The notes under the pieces are model-generated. The model was given only the letters and a program-made list of their open reading frames with translations. It was not told the origin of the DNA and searched no databases. The translations under genes were made by a program, and so were the position numbers. From positions 496,001-560,000 of the forward strand of contig NZ_JYLB01000004.1 in assembly GCF_001042905.1 (NCBI RefSeq): a stretch of DNA of 64,000 nucleotides. The letters run 5' to 3'. Below, in pieces: positions 1 to 9,869 of the stretch. The stretch's first letter is position 1. Each line of letters begins with the position of its first letter. The stretch is from Pseudomonas lini. GTDB lineage: Bacteria; Pseudomonadota; Gammaproteobacteria; Pseudomonadales; Pseudomonadaceae.

Positions 1-44
1 GAGCGCGTACAAAACCGTTGATCGCCTAGTGTTGATCTGACCCC

Positions 45-73
45 CACAACGCGCCGCACTCCGGCGCGTTGTG
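45..73. terminator. Perfect 11-bp hairpin, probable terminator
   Basis: CACAACGCGCC at 45-55 pairs perfectly with 63-73 across a 7-nt loop. Only a weak T-rich tail follows. It probably ends a gene lying mostly left of the window; all three forward frames reach a stop within the first 40 bases, so the identity of that gene cannot be read. Confidence 0.55.
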
Positions 74-128
74 CATTCATGGGTAGGTGAATCCAGGCCG
101 GGCTCCATCTCCCTGTATCAACCCGGGC

Positions 129-240
129 GGTAAACGGGGACACGTTTTTCTGAAGTCGGACTGTGCTCTTTCGATTTAAACGTGGTATCCCCTGTTTTTC
201 TTCGGTTAGGGGTACACGTCACCAAGGGTAACCGTTTACC
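129..240. repeat. Inverted repeat pair bounding about 90 bp
   Basis: GGTAAACGG at 129-137 is exactly complementary to CCGTTTACC at 232-240. The enclosed DNA is AT-rich and includes a GGGGACACGTTTTT stretch, which resembles sequences at the edges of some Pseudomonas transposable elements. No transposase remains, so this may be a remnant or chance. It sits directly upstream of the immunity-like gene at 272. Confidence 0.3.
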
Positions 241-271
241 CAATCTATAAACCTTGAAGCAGGGGAGATGG

Positions 272-682
272 ATGGAGCTGAAGTATTACTATATTCCCGG
301 GGGAAATCATCCTATTACAGGGGAGGTTCTATACAGGGCCGCGCTGGTTTCTTCTGGAGAGAATACCGAGCGGTATGAGCTCTATATTTGCACTGTGCTA
401 AACGCGATTGCTCAGACACAAGAGGATTGTGATCGACTACTAGGCTGCATAACGTCGATCGAAGATGGTTCCGAAACATCAGAGGTCGGGGGGGGGAATG
501 ATGTTGAGCTGACCATGGACGCTTCAGGTGTACAGGTCGATATCCTGATCAACGACGACTGGGTCGGACAACCCGAGGGTAAATTTACCCTGCAGGAATG
601 GCGTCTGGTACTGGAGCAGTGGAGGTATTTCCTTGGACTGTCTGAATCCTTGGAAACAGTAGTCACCGTGAAACTGTCGTAG
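272..682 (+). CDS. Hypothetical protein, possible orphan CDI immunity protein
   Basis: This is a 136-residue acidic soluble protein with no signal peptide or membrane segment. The ATG at 272 is chosen because AGGGGAG lies just upstream at 261-267; a TTG at 254 in the same frame is not needed. It starts MELKYYYIPGGNHP and has a Trp-rich stretch near the end (EWRLVLEQWRYFLG). Small acidic proteins of this kind are typical immunity partners of CdiA toxins, but I cannot name a family. Position supports the idea: it is followed by the same terminator plus 90-residue-gene arrangement that follows the real cdiI-like gene at 9159. No complete toxin gene is visible in front of it, so if it is an immunity gene its toxin lies left of the window or is lost. 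Confidence 0.6.
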   Translation: MELKYYYIPGGNHPITGEVLYRAALVSSGENTERYELYICTVLNAIAQTQEDCDRLLGCITSIEDGSETSEVGGGNDVELTMDASGVQVDILINDDWVGQPEGKFTLQEWRLVLEQWRYFLGLSESLETVVTVKLS

Positions 683-724
683 AAAAAATCCAAACGCATC
701 AGATTTATTTGTTCGCATAACGGG

Positions 725-753
725 AAACGGGCAACCAACAGGTCGCCCATTTT
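725..753. terminator. Convergent terminator, left copy
   Basis: AAACGGGCAACC at 725-736 pairs with GGTCGCCCATTT at 741-752 with two mismatched positions. A-rich and T-rich flanks make it usable from both strands, for the gene ending at 682 and the minus-strand gene ending at 757. It is a decayed version of the perfect hairpin at 9453-9486. Confidence 0.6.
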
Positions 754-756
754 CAT

Positions 757-1029
757 TCACTCCGCAGCCAACGCCCGCAACCGCCTACCAATCACATCCA
801 TCAAATCACAACCATCGCGCAACGGTATGGCCAGCAGTTTTGCAAAGTCGGAAAGCACCACCGTATCGCAACCAATTTCAGCGCGAAACGCGATGTTTTC
901 CAGCACCTGAGTAACGGTGCGAATGCGGTAGTCAGCCATGGCTTGCAGAACATCGAGTGGAGCTTGGGTGTCGATCAGCAGAGATGCCGGGATCAAGTCG
1001 ATTCCGGTGAGGGGCATGTATCTATCCAT
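757..1029 (-). CDS. Unknown 90-residue protein, copy A of flanking pair
   Basis: The 90-residue product begins MDRYMPLTGIDLIP and differs from the copy at 9489-9761 at only two positions that I can see (Phe-Ala versus Phe-Ser near residue 67, and Leu versus Gln near the C-terminus). It has no signal peptide, no obvious membrane segment and no motif that I recognise. The start is set by identity with copy B and by the strong drop in conservation upstream; the frame stays open further upstream to 1221, but that part is leader. The near identity of two copies about 8.7 kb apart on the same strand, one on each side of the CDI locus, points to a recent duplication or to gene conversion. Confidence 0.7.
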   Translation of the reverse strand: MDRYMPLTGIDLIPASLLIDTQAPLDVLQAMADYRIRTVTQVLENIAFRAEIGCDTVVLSDFAKLLAIPLRDGCDLMDVIGRRLRALAAE

Positions 1030-1263
1030 AGGTGGAGCCTCGTTTAGTTTATTGAGACTGCCAACGAATCGTCGCCAAACGAAAAGGGTGGCAGCTGTAC
1101 GCAGGTTGGCGAACCGGAAACGAGTAACCGGCAGACCCGGAGGTCTCCCGCGCACAACTGCCATAAAAAAGCAGTTTTGCGGATGCGGAGGCGCCTGCAA
1201 ATAAGCAGACAGCTCTCGCACTCGTTAGTCAGGTCGCCAAACCCGGTCGCCATGTGGACGACG
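1030..1263 (-). promoter_or_regulatory. Long structured 5' leader of copy A gene
   Basis: Between the predicted start point (about 1263) and the ATG at 1029 lies a GC-rich leader of about 234 nt on the minus strand. It contains GGCGACC-type repeats and several possible hairpins. Two copies of GTTTGGCGAC (plus-strand GTCGCCAAAC at 1071-1080 and 1233-1242) bound a 162-bp segment that is absent from copy B. The frame is open through it, but codon content and the copy B comparison argue that it is not coding. Confidence 0.45.
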
Positions 1264-1269
1264 GGCGGA

Positions 1270-1298
1270 CTATAAGCTCCATCGTTCCAGCGGTGCAA
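1270..1298 (-). promoter_or_regulatory. Sigma-70 promoter of copy A gene
   Basis: On the minus strand TTGCAC (plus 1293-1298) and TTATAG (plus 1270-1275) are separated by exactly 17 bp. The same boxes and spacing occur upstream of copy B at 9841-9869, which supports function. Plus-strand positions 1299-1497, between this promoter and the tpsB start, hold nothing else that I can identify. Confidence 0.6.
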
Positions 1299-1497
1299 GG
1301 CGTCTGATTCCGAGGTTTACGTAGGACTTTGTCTGCACAGGCAGTCGTCTGCATGACATTCATCAAATCCCACGTCACCCACTCCCTACCGCTCATCGAC
1401 CCCCACCCCCAAATGGATCCATTCATTGACGCCAGAATACTGGCCATCTAATATCGCGCCACTATTCTGCTATCACTCTCCATTCGAGGGATCGAAC

Positions 1498-3204
1498 ATG
1501 TACCCACCCGCCCTCGTGGCGAGGTTGTGCCTGGCTTTGCTGTGCCTTTCTCCGCTGAACCTTGCTCATGCCGCCCCCACTCCCGGTGAAACCGATCTGA
1601 TCCGCGAACGTCAGGATCGCTTGCTCGAAGAGCAGCGTCGACGTCTCGAAGAGCTCAAGGAATTACCCGGCAAGGAAGCCAAACCCACGCCACCGACGGC
1701 CCCGGCCGACGCGCGTTGTTTCCCCATCAAGGACATCGAGCTCAAAGGCGCCGACAGTCTCTCGGACAGCGATAAACATCGTCTGCTCAAGCCTTACATC
1801 GGTCAGTGCCTAGGTGTCACACAGCTCAACGAGCTGCTGAAAGTCATCACCGATTACTACATCGAAAAAGGCTTGGTCACTAGCCGGGCCTATTTGCCGC
1901 AGCAGGATTTGTCTGGCGGGCATTTGAAGGTGCTGGTGGTCGAGGGCAGGCTCGAAGGGTTGAAGGGCGCGGAGGGCAGCCATCTGTCGGACCGTGAATT
2001 GGGCATGGCTTTCCCCGGCAAGAGCGGTGACTTGGTCAATCTGCGGGAAATCGAGCAGATGGTCGATCAGTTGAACCGCTTGCCGTCGAATCAGGCGCAG
2101 ATGGAATTGTCGCCGGGCAAGAACGTTGGTGGCAGTGAAGTGCTGGTCAAGAACACCCCGCAAAAGCCGTGGCGTGCCGGGTTGTCCCGCAGTAATGACG
2201 GCCAGCGCAGCACCGGCGAGCAGCAGTGGGGCACGACATTTGATTGGGACAGCCCGCTCGGTTTGGCCGATCAGTTGATGCTGCGCGGCGGTCACGATGC
2301 GATGACCGATCACCAGCACACCTCCAACAACGCGATGCTCAATTACAGCGTGCCATGGGGCTGGTGGAATTTCAGTTACACCTACAGTCAGAGCGAATAC
2401 CGCTCGCAAGCTCAGGCCAACGGTTTCAATTTCAAGCAGACCGGCGACAGTGAAAACCATCAGCTACGCGCCGAGCGGGTGATCCATCGCGACGCCCTGA
2501 GCAAGACCTCCCTCAGCACCGGCCTGTCGTACCTGCGCACCAACAACTTCATCGAAGACAGCAAACTCAAGCTGAGCAGCAACCGCATCAGCGAAGCGCA
2601 GTTCGGCATCAACCACGGTCGGCGGGTCGGCAGCGCGTTCGTCAACCTCGACCTGGGCATGCAGGAAGGCATCGGCGCGTTCGACGCTCAGGGCAACGGT
2701 CACCCGGGCCCCGGCGAGCCGGACGCGCGTTACCGCAAATACACCGCCACCGCGAGTTATTTGCAGCCGTTCAAGCTGTGGGGCGAGTCCTTCAGTTTCA
2801 GCAGCCTGATGACCGGCCAGCGCAGTGAAGACGTGCTGTTCAGCCCGCAGCGCACCAGCCTCGGCGGGCAGTCGTCGATCCGTGGCTACAAGGATCAATC
2901 CTTGTCCGGTGACAGCGGCGGCTACTGGCGCAACGACCTGCGCTGGAGCCGTCCGGTGACCCTGGAATGGCTGCGCCCGGTGTTCGCCGAATACGGCACC
3001 AGCCTCGGCTACGACCAGGGCGTGATCCGTGGCGATCGCTACAACGGCGATCAGCACGGGCGCATGTCCAGCAACTCGGTGGAGTTGTTTGCCCGGGGTC
3101 AGCATCTGGCCGCCAGCGTGACCTTCGCCCATTCCCTGGAACGCCCGGACACCCTGACCGAGCGTGAAGCGCCGATCTATTTCCGCGTGGATTTCTTCCT
3201 CTAG
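1498..3204 (+). CDS. Two-partner secretion outer-membrane transporter (TpsB, ShlB/FhaC/HecB/CdiB family)
   Basis: This 568-residue protein is the outer-membrane pore that exports and activates the TpsA partner encoded just downstream. A signal peptide ends near LAHA. A charged RERQDRLLEEQRRR helix follows, then POTRA domains starting around CFPIKDIELKGAD, and a C-terminal 16-strand barrel. The family motif RGYKDQSLSGDSGGYWRND that folds into the barrel lumen is present, and the last residue is the phenylalanine-leucine end usual for barrel proteins. The ATG at 1498 follows GAGGGA at a good distance and gives a proper signal peptide; an upstream start at 1426 would not. The next gene begins 24 bp downstream, so the two form an operon. 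The length is normal for the family. Confidence 0.93.
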   Translation: MYPPALVARLCLALLCLSPLNLAHAAPTPGETDLIRERQDRLLEEQRRRLEELKELPGKEAKPTPPTAPADARCFPIKDIELKGADSLSDSDKHRLLKPYIGQCLGVTQLNELLKVITDYYIEKGLVTSRAYLPQQDLSGGHLKVLVVEGRLEGLKGAEGSHLSDRELGMAFPGKSGDLVNLREIEQMVDQLNRLPSNQAQMELSPGKNVGGSEVLVKNTPQKPWRAGLSRSNDGQRSTGEQQWGTTFDWDSPLGLADQLMLRGGHDAMTDHQHTSNNAMLNYSVPWGWWNFSYTYSQSEYRSQAQANGFNFKQTGDSENHQLRAERVIHRDALSKTSLSTGLSYLRTNNFIEDSKLKLSSNRISEAQFGINHGRRVGSAFVNLDLGMQEGIGAFDAQGNGHPGPGEPDARYRKYTATASYLQPFKLWGESFSFSSLMTGQRSEDVLFSPQRTSLGGQSSIRGYKDQSLSGDSGGYWRNDLRWSRPVTLEWLRPVFAEYGTSLGYDQGVIRGDRYNGDQHGRMSSNSVELFARGQHLAASVTFAHSLERPDTLTEREAPIYFRVDFFL

Positions 3205-3228
3205 TTACGCCTCTTCGAGAACACTGAC

Positions 3229-6200
3229 ATGGACGTTCGCAACTACGCCTTCCTCGCTGGCCAGCCCTCTGCTGCGGTCAAAAACCGTGAGCATTTCTGG
3301 GGCATGCCCAAGCGCGGGTTGGCGTTCCTGTTAGCCAACGTCATGTTCTGGCAACCGATGTGGGCGCAGGCTGACGGCATTGTGGTGGCCTCGCCGGGCA
3401 CCAGCCTCGGGCAGGCGGGCAACGGGGTACCGATTGTCCAGATCGCTACGCCCAACGGCAGCGGCCTGTCGCATAACCAGTTTCACGATTACAACGTCGG
3501 CACCCAGGGCGTGATCCTCAACAACGTCGCCAACCAGACCGGCACGACGCAATTGGGCGGGATCATCATCGGCAACCCGAACCTGACCAACGGAGTCGCC
3601 GCACAAACCATCCTCAACGAAGTGGTTGGCGGCAGCCCGAGTCAGTTGCGTGGTTACACCGAAGTGGCGGGGCAGTCGGCGCGCGTGATCGTCGCCAACC
3701 CTTATGGCATCAGTTGCAACGGCTGCGGCTTCATCAATACCCCTCGCGTGACCTTGACCACCGGTAAACCGGTGATGGATGGCGCGGGTCGGCTGGATCG
3801 TTTTCAGGTCGATCAGGGTAGTGTCGCCATCGACGGCGCCGGGCTGAATGCCAACAACGTCGACCGCTTCGAAATCATCACCCGCAGCGCCAAGATCAAC
3901 GCCGAGATTCAGGCCAGGAACCTGACCATCGTTGCCGGTCGCAACGACGTCAACGCCGACAGCCTTAACGCCACCGCCCGCGCCGATGACGGCAGCGCCA
4001 AACCGCAATTGGCCATCGATTCCTCGGCCCTCGGCGGCATGTATGCGGGTGCGATCAAACTAGTCGGCACCGAAGCCGGCGTCGGGGTGAAACTCGACGG
4101 CAATCTGGCCGCCAGTGGCGGGGATATCCAACTCGATGCCAATGGGCATCTCAGCCTCGCGCAGACTTCTGCCACAGGGGCAGTGAACGTCAAAGCCGCC
4201 AGCCTCGATGCTCAGGGACCGGTCTACGCCGGCACCGCCGTCAACATTCAAACCCAGGGCAACCTGATCAACCAGCAAACCCTCGCCGCACGGGACAACA
4301 TCACCTTGAGCGCCGGCGGTGTGCTGACCAACAACGGCATCATCGAAGCCGGAGTCAACGCCGACACCAACCGCAATGCCACGGGCGATATGAGCCTGAG
4401 TGCGCAGAACTCGACCTGAAAGCCGGCAACAACCTGGTCAACAAGGCCGGTGGCATCATCGCCGGCCGTGACGTCACGTTGACTGCCACCCGTGACGACG
4501 TGATCAACGAACGCACCGTCACCACTCACGAAAGCGGCAGCGGCTATCGCAACGAACGCACTGACTTCGTCGACAACGCCGCCCGCATCGAAGCCGGAAA
4601 CACGCTCACCCTCAACGCCGGACGCGATATCAACAACGTTGGCGGCGTGCTGAAAAGCGGTGCTGATACCACGATCACTGCCGGTCGCGACGTCAACCTC
4701 ACTTCAGCCGAACAGATCGTCAGTGGTGAGCGCGGTCGGCATCGTGATCAGACCATCACTCAATATGGCTCAGACATTGATGTAGGGCAGGACCTTAAGG
4801 TCAATGCCGGACGGGATATCACCGCTATCGCCAGTCAGATCGACGCCAAACGCGATGTGAACATGAGCGCTGTTGGCGATCTGACTCTGGCCTCGGCGGC
4901 GGATGAGCAGCACTCGTATAGCAAGAGTAAGAAGGTTACCAGTCAGGAAGATCATGTCAGTCAGGTGTCTAGCACGGTCAATGCCGGGGGCAATATTACC
5001 CTCAGCGCTGGCAAGGATCTGGATCTGATTGCCAGCCGGGTGAGTGCGGGGGATGAGGCCTATTTGTTTGCTGGCGATGATGTGAACCTGGAAACAGCGG
5101 ATAACGTCGATTACTCCTATTACTCGAAAACCAAGAAGGGTTCATTCGGCAAGAAAAAGTCGACGATGACCGAAACCGACAGCGTCATGTCTGTCAGTTC
5201 GAGTGTCGAGGCAGGGAATAAGCTGGTGATCTCTGCCGGGCAGGATTTCAACGCCACAGGCGCCAAGCTGAACAGCGATGGGACATTGCTCGCTACCGCA
5301 GGCCGCGACATCAATCTTGATGCCGCCGAAGACTACGCAAGCCAGGCTAACGCATCGTCTAAAAAGGGATGGTCCTCCAGCAAGTCCAGCAGCTCGGAAG
5401 TCACGCAGACCCGCTTGAACAGTACTGAGCTGGTCGCAAAAAACATCGAGCTGAAAGCCGACAACGACATCTCGCTGACGGCCGCTGCACTGCGTGCTGA
5501 AGAGGCGGTGAAACTCACCGCCGGCAACGACGTATTGATTGGTGCGGGCGAGGAAACTCAAACAACCGAACAGGCGAAAAGCTCCAGCAAGGCCAGTGCA
5601 ACGTTCACGGGTTTGCTGTCTTCCACACAAAAATCGCAACAAGGGAAAACGACCTCAACCCAAAGCATTGGCAGTGATATCAGTGGCGGCAGCATTCAAA
5701 TCAAGAGTGGCCGTGACACTGTTGTTGAGGGCAGTACGCTGGTGGCCGACAAAAACATCGGCATTGATGCCGGTCGCAATCTAGAGATCACTAGCGCTGA
5801 AAATACCGAGACTTCGAGCTCAAAATCCGGCAGTAAAAAAGTCGGTGAAATAGGCTCCTGGTGGCAGGGTGCGACAGGGATCGTCAAGCAGAAAGAAGCC
5901 GATCAATACACCTCTACCCGCCAGTCGGGCAGCCAGATCGCGTCGCTGGGCGGCAATATCAGCCTCACGGCGGGTGACCATTACACCCAGACCGCCAGCC
6001 AGTTAGTCACGCCTCAGGGTGATATCGGCATCACCGCCAAGCATGTCGATATCGAGGCCGGTTTCGACACCATGGAATCCACCAAAACGGCCAGTACCAT
6101 CCGTACGGCCATCGGCGGAACGGTGAGCATTCCGCTGCTTGACGCGTTGCGTGGCATTCAGCAGATGGGCGAAGCGGCGCAGAAAACCAATGACGGGCGA

Positions 6201-9149
6201 ATGCTTGCACTGGCAGCCGTGAACGCAGCCATGAGTGCAAAGCAGGCTATGGATGCCGGTCAGGCATTGATGGAGAGCCCGAAAACCGGGATCAAGATTA
6301 GCGTCAATCTCAGTGACAGCCGCAGTCATAGTGAAAGCAGCCAAAGCGGTCGCAATGTAGTGGGCAGCGATGTAGTGGCGGGCGGTAACGTCAAGGTCGT
6401 TGCCACTGGTGATGGTGCGAACAGCGATATCAACGTAGTCGGCAGCCGGATCGAGGGCGGCGGCGATGTCAGCTTGAAGGCTGACGGTGAAATTAACCTG
6501 CTGTCGGCGCAAAACACGGCGCATCAGGAAAGTACCAACAGCAACAGCGGCTGGAGTGCCGGGATCGGGATCGGCTTTGGTGGGGCGCAAAACGGCATCT
6601 CGTTCGAGCTGGCGGCCAATGCGGGACGCGGTAATGCTGATGGCGACGACGTCACTCAGACCAACACCCATATCAAGGGCGGTAAAAGCGTCAACCTGGA
6701 AAGTGGTGGGGATACCAACATCAAAGGTGGGGTCGTCTCCGCTGACCTGGTGAAGGTCAAGGTGGGCGGCGATCTGAACATCGAGAGCCTGCAGGACACC
6801 AGCACCTACACCTCTAAACAATCGAGCGCGAACGTCGGCGTCAGTATCTGTGTTCCGCCGATCTGTGCTGGCATGAGCAGTATCAGTGGCGGCGTGTCTT
6901 CGCAGAATATGCACAGCGAGTACGCCAGTGTCAGCGAGCAATCGGGCATCAAGGCGGGTAATGGCGGATTTCAGGTAGAGGTCACCGGCAATACCGACCT
7001 CAAGGGAGCGGTCATCGCCAGTACCGACAAAGCGGTAGCCGATGGAAAAAACACCCTGAGCACCGGAACACTCACCAGCTCCGACATCAAGAACAAGGCT
7101 GAGTACGACGCCACCAGCATCAACTTGAGCGGCGGTTACGGCGGCAAAATAGGCCTTGATGGCAAAGGCAATGCCAGCGCGACAGCTAATCCAAATGGGC
7201 CTAACGCACCGAGAAAAGGTGGGGTGAGCGCTAACACTCCTGTCGTGTTGTATGCCGGTGACAGTTCCAGCAGCATCACCCACAGCGGAATCAGCGGCGC
7301 AGCGGTCACCATCACCAATACGGTCAAGCAGCAGGAGTTGACCGGTCAGACGGCAGAGCAGGCAATTGCCGCGATCAATACCGATGTCTCCAGCGATCGT
7401 GATGGCAGTAACAAACTCAAACCGATCTTTGATGCACAAGAAATCGGTGTGGATTTTGAGATTGTTGGCAAGTTCGTGCAGAACGTTTCTCAGTACATTG
7501 AGAGTCGTGCGCGAGAAATCGACCAGATGAAGGAGCAGGCCAATAAGGAAAAGGCTGCTGCTAATAATGAGACGTTGCCTATCGCGGAGCGGATAGCCCA
7601 CCACGAGAACTACCTGCAGCTCAATCAGCAGATCAAGGAGGTCGGCGATAACTGGGGAGCCGGCGGCACTTACCGGCAAATCGCAACAGCCCTGGTCGCC
7701 GGTATCAGCGGAAATGTGGCCGGCAGCGGCGCCCAGTTCGCGCAGAACATGGTGGTCAATTACGTCCAGCAACAAGGCTCGGCGTATATCGGCGAACTGG
7801 TTAAAAAGGGTCTGAAGGAAGGTAGCCCTGAGCACGCAGCCCTGCATGCAATTCTCGGTTGTGCTGGCGCTGCCGCCAGTAACCAGAGCTGCTCGGCCGG
7901 CGCTTTGGGTGGTTCTGCCGCCAGTGTGCTCGCCGGTCTGTTCGCCGATTCCGATCCGAACGAAACCGCAGTAGAGCGAGAAGCCAAACGCAACATCATC
8001 ACCAGCCTGGTGGCCGGTATTGCGGCCATGAGCAACCCGAACGGCGCGGCGACTGCCAACAACGCGGCTACCGCGAACGTTGATAACAACTGGTTGGCGA
8101 CGCAGCAGTACGTTCAGGCAAAGAAAGAAATTGATGCTGAACCTAATTTGCTCAAGAAATTGGCGATCGCTACAAAGTGGCAGATCACTTCTCTACGGCA
8201 GGATGTATTGACTGGTTCGGGGGTCCTCAAAGGCTTCACGGACGGGATGGCTGGAGCGGGTTTAGGAACCTTGGATAGCGCAGTCACGTTCTTGACCGAC
8301 CCAGTTCAGAGTTGGGAAGCCGTCAAGGAGTTTGCATCTTCCGATGAGGCCAAGGCGCTGTTGGGTGACGCAATAGCCGCTGCGTTCAAGTCCCAAATTG
8401 ACCAGATTGGAAAGGCGATCGTCGAAGGCGGCGACGCCAACGCAGAAAATCTTGGCAATCAAATGGGGCAGGCGCTGGCGCTTGTAGTACAGCTCATGAT
8501 TGGCGGGGGGAGCAGTTCCGCCAACAGCGCGCTGACTCTTTCGAGAATGGGGATCGACGTTTCGGTCAACACCGTCAAAAAAATCGGCGCGTCGGTTGAT
8601 ATCAACGTCGTCAAAACTAAGATCAACAAGCTGCAAGATCTGATGCCGGATTCGGATGTGCCGATATATGTCCCGCCTCCAATCACGGCTGAAACGTTAA
8701 GCCGAGATATTGTTAAGAAGATTTTGTCAATCGAAAAAGGCTCGCGACCTCTTCCTGATACATATCTTTCTCAAGCGTATAGAGATATGCACGCTAAAAT
8801 GTTTGACGAAGGTGTTGTTCGTGTTCAGCCCTCCGCACCTACCGGGACCATTGGTAGGACTGAAACTAGGGTATTGCCTAAGAGTGTTGCGCAAGATGCG
8901 ATATCGCGCGCAAACGGGGATGTCTCGAAGTTAGAACAATATCTGGGGCTTGATAAAGGGTATCTTGGTAACAATCCGGTCTTGGTGAATATTACAAAAG
9001 TCGATGGATATCGCATTCCATCAGGTAATGAGTTTGGTGCAAACGATTTTTGGAGACCCGGTGGATTTACTAGTCCTGGAGGTTTGCCAGAAGCTGTGAT
9101 AAATCCTGTGCAGCCAGGAGGCTACACCGTTTCTAATGTTTTTCGGTAA
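3229..9149 (+). pseudogene. Two-partner secretion exoprotein TpsA/CdiA, interrupted by a frameshift
   Basis: A filamentous haemagglutinin-like exoprotein of about 1,970 residues is encoded in two frames: 3229-4419, then a different frame that is open from about 4407 to 9149. The first part has an extended signal peptide (FLLANVMFWQPMWAQADG) and the TPS domain (VPIVQIATPNGSGLSHNQF, NPNLTNG), needed for recognition by TpsB. The second part carries haemagglutinin repeats, a pretoxin segment (about 7640-8090) ending in VDNN, and a C-terminal toxin module. At 4407-4418 the sequence reads as if one C were missing: restoring it gives Gln-Asn-Leu-Asp-Leu-Lys in a continuous repeat. As read, only a 396-residue truncated protein is made. 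A sequencing error is a real alternative, because both halves otherwise look fully intact. Confidence 0.85.
8091..9149 (+). other. C-terminal toxin module (CdiA-CT-like) after the VDNN boundary
   Basis: The residues Val-Asp-Asn-Asn at 8079-8090 match the VENN-type motif that separates conserved CdiA from the variable toxin. About 352 residues follow. The first part is Ala/Gly-rich and may be a translocation region. The last 150 or so residues, from about 8690, are AT-richer with codon use unlike the upstream repeats, as expected of a swapped toxin cassette. The extreme C-terminus is glycine-rich with a conspicuous SGNEFGANDFW segment and GGFTSPGG. I cannot assign its activity. The immediately following small gene at 9159 is the natural immunity candidate. 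Confidence 0.6.
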
Positions 9150-9158
9150 AGGTGGGAT

Positions 9159-9392
9159 ATGGACAAGAAAATTTTTCAGTTCAGTGACATGGAGATATGG
9201 GCTCGCGGGGATCGATTTTTCGTACGATACGATGCCGGATCACATCAGGTTGCTATGCGCGAGGATGAAATATCAGAGCAGGAAGCCCGGGAAGCTTCGC
9301 TGAGTACCGAAGCCGCGACGAAAATGTTGGTCGCTTTACAAAAGCGGTTGATACAGGCTGGTATTGATCCTTATGTGTCGAATATGAAGTAG
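9159..9392 (+). CDS. Putative CDI immunity protein
   Basis: This 77-residue acidic soluble protein (MDKKIFQFSDMEIWARGDRF) begins 10 bp after the exoprotein stop, with GGTGGG as ribosome-binding site. It has no signal peptide, as expected for a cytoplasmic protein that neutralises an incoming toxin. Its AT-richer composition matches the toxin end of the preceding gene rather than the repeats. I do not recognise the immunity family. The assignment rests on position, size, composition and the terminator that follows. Because the exoprotein is frameshifted well upstream, this gene could persist as protection against siblings carrying an intact copy. Confidence 0.7.
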   Translation: MDKKIFQFSDMEIWARGDRFFVRYDAGSHQVAMREDEISEQEAREASLSTEAATKMLVALQKRLIQAGIDPYVSNMK

Positions 9393-9452
9393 GTTTGATA
9401 CGGGAAGTTGTTCTGGTTGGTAAATGGCATTGATTTACTTGAATGCACTGTA

Positions 9453-9486
9453 TGAAAACGGGCGACCTTCAGGTCGCCCGTTTTCA
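9453..9486. terminator. Perfect 16-bp bidirectional terminator
   Basis: TGAAAACGGGCGACCT at 9453-9468 pairs perfectly with 9471-9486 across a 2-base gap. The A-tract on one side and T-tract on the other serve both the immunity gene and the convergent minus-strand gene ending at 9489. It is closely related to the hairpin at 725-753. Confidence 0.85.
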
Positions 9487-9488
9487 TT

Positions 9489-9761
9489 TCACTCCGCAGC
9501 CTGCGCCCGCAGCCGTCTGCCAATTACATCCATCAAATCACAACCATCCCGCAACGGTATGGCCAGCAGTTTTGAAAAGTCGGAAAGCACCACCGTGTCG
9601 CAACCGATCTCGGCGCGAAAGGCGATGTTTTCCAGTACCTGAGTGACGGTGCGGATTCGGTAGTCGGCCATGGCTTGCAGGACGTCGAGTGGGGCTTGTG
9701 TGTCGATGAGCAGGGAAGCCGGGATCAGGTCGATTCCGGTGAGGGGCATGTATCTATCCAT
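9489..9761 (-). CDS. Unknown 90-residue protein, copy B of flanking pair
   Basis: The product is nearly identical to the one encoded at 757-1029 and starts at the same MDRYMPLTG. It has its own promoter and a leader of only about 75 nt, in which GTCGCC and GGCGAC form a small hairpin just after the start point. No domain is recognisable; the protein is small, mixed hydrophobic and acidic, and lacks a signal peptide. Preservation of both reading frames with few changes suggests that it is a real gene. Convergent orientation towards the immunity gene at both ends of the locus is the striking contextual feature. Confidence 0.7.
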   Translation of the reverse strand: MDRYMPLTGIDLIPASLLIDTQAPLDVLQAMADYRIRTVTQVLENIAFRAEIGCDTVVLSDFSKLLAIPLRDGCDLMDVIGRRLRAQAAE

Positions 9762-9840
9762 GGATGGAGTCTCTTGTCATTGATAAGGACTCTCTGTGGT
9801 CGGGTCGCCAAACCCGGTCGCCTTTTGGGCGACGGGCTGA

Positions 9841-9869
9841 CTATAAGCTTCATCATTCCAGCGGTGCAA
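9841..9869 (-). promoter_or_regulatory. Sigma-70 promoter of copy B gene
   Basis: On the minus strand TTGCAC (plus 9864-9869) and TTATAG (plus 9841-9846) are spaced 17 bp apart, the same as in copy A. Similarity to copy A continues upstream of the -35 box for about 30 bp and then fades near 9900. Confidence 0.6.

Noticed and set aside
757..1221. Longer 154-residue version of the copy A gene
   Set aside because: The extra 64 codons lie in the leader downstream of the predicted promoter and have no counterpart in copy B, which starts at the same MDRYMP.
4405..4440. Programmed frameshift in tpsA
   Set aside because: There is no slippery heptamer or downstream pseudoknot at the junction, and the family is not known to use recoding; mutation or sequence error is simpler.
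6003..7847. 614-codon open frame on the minus strand within tpsA
   Set aside because: Composition reflects the opposite strand of haemagglutinin repeats; no domain, start site or promoter.
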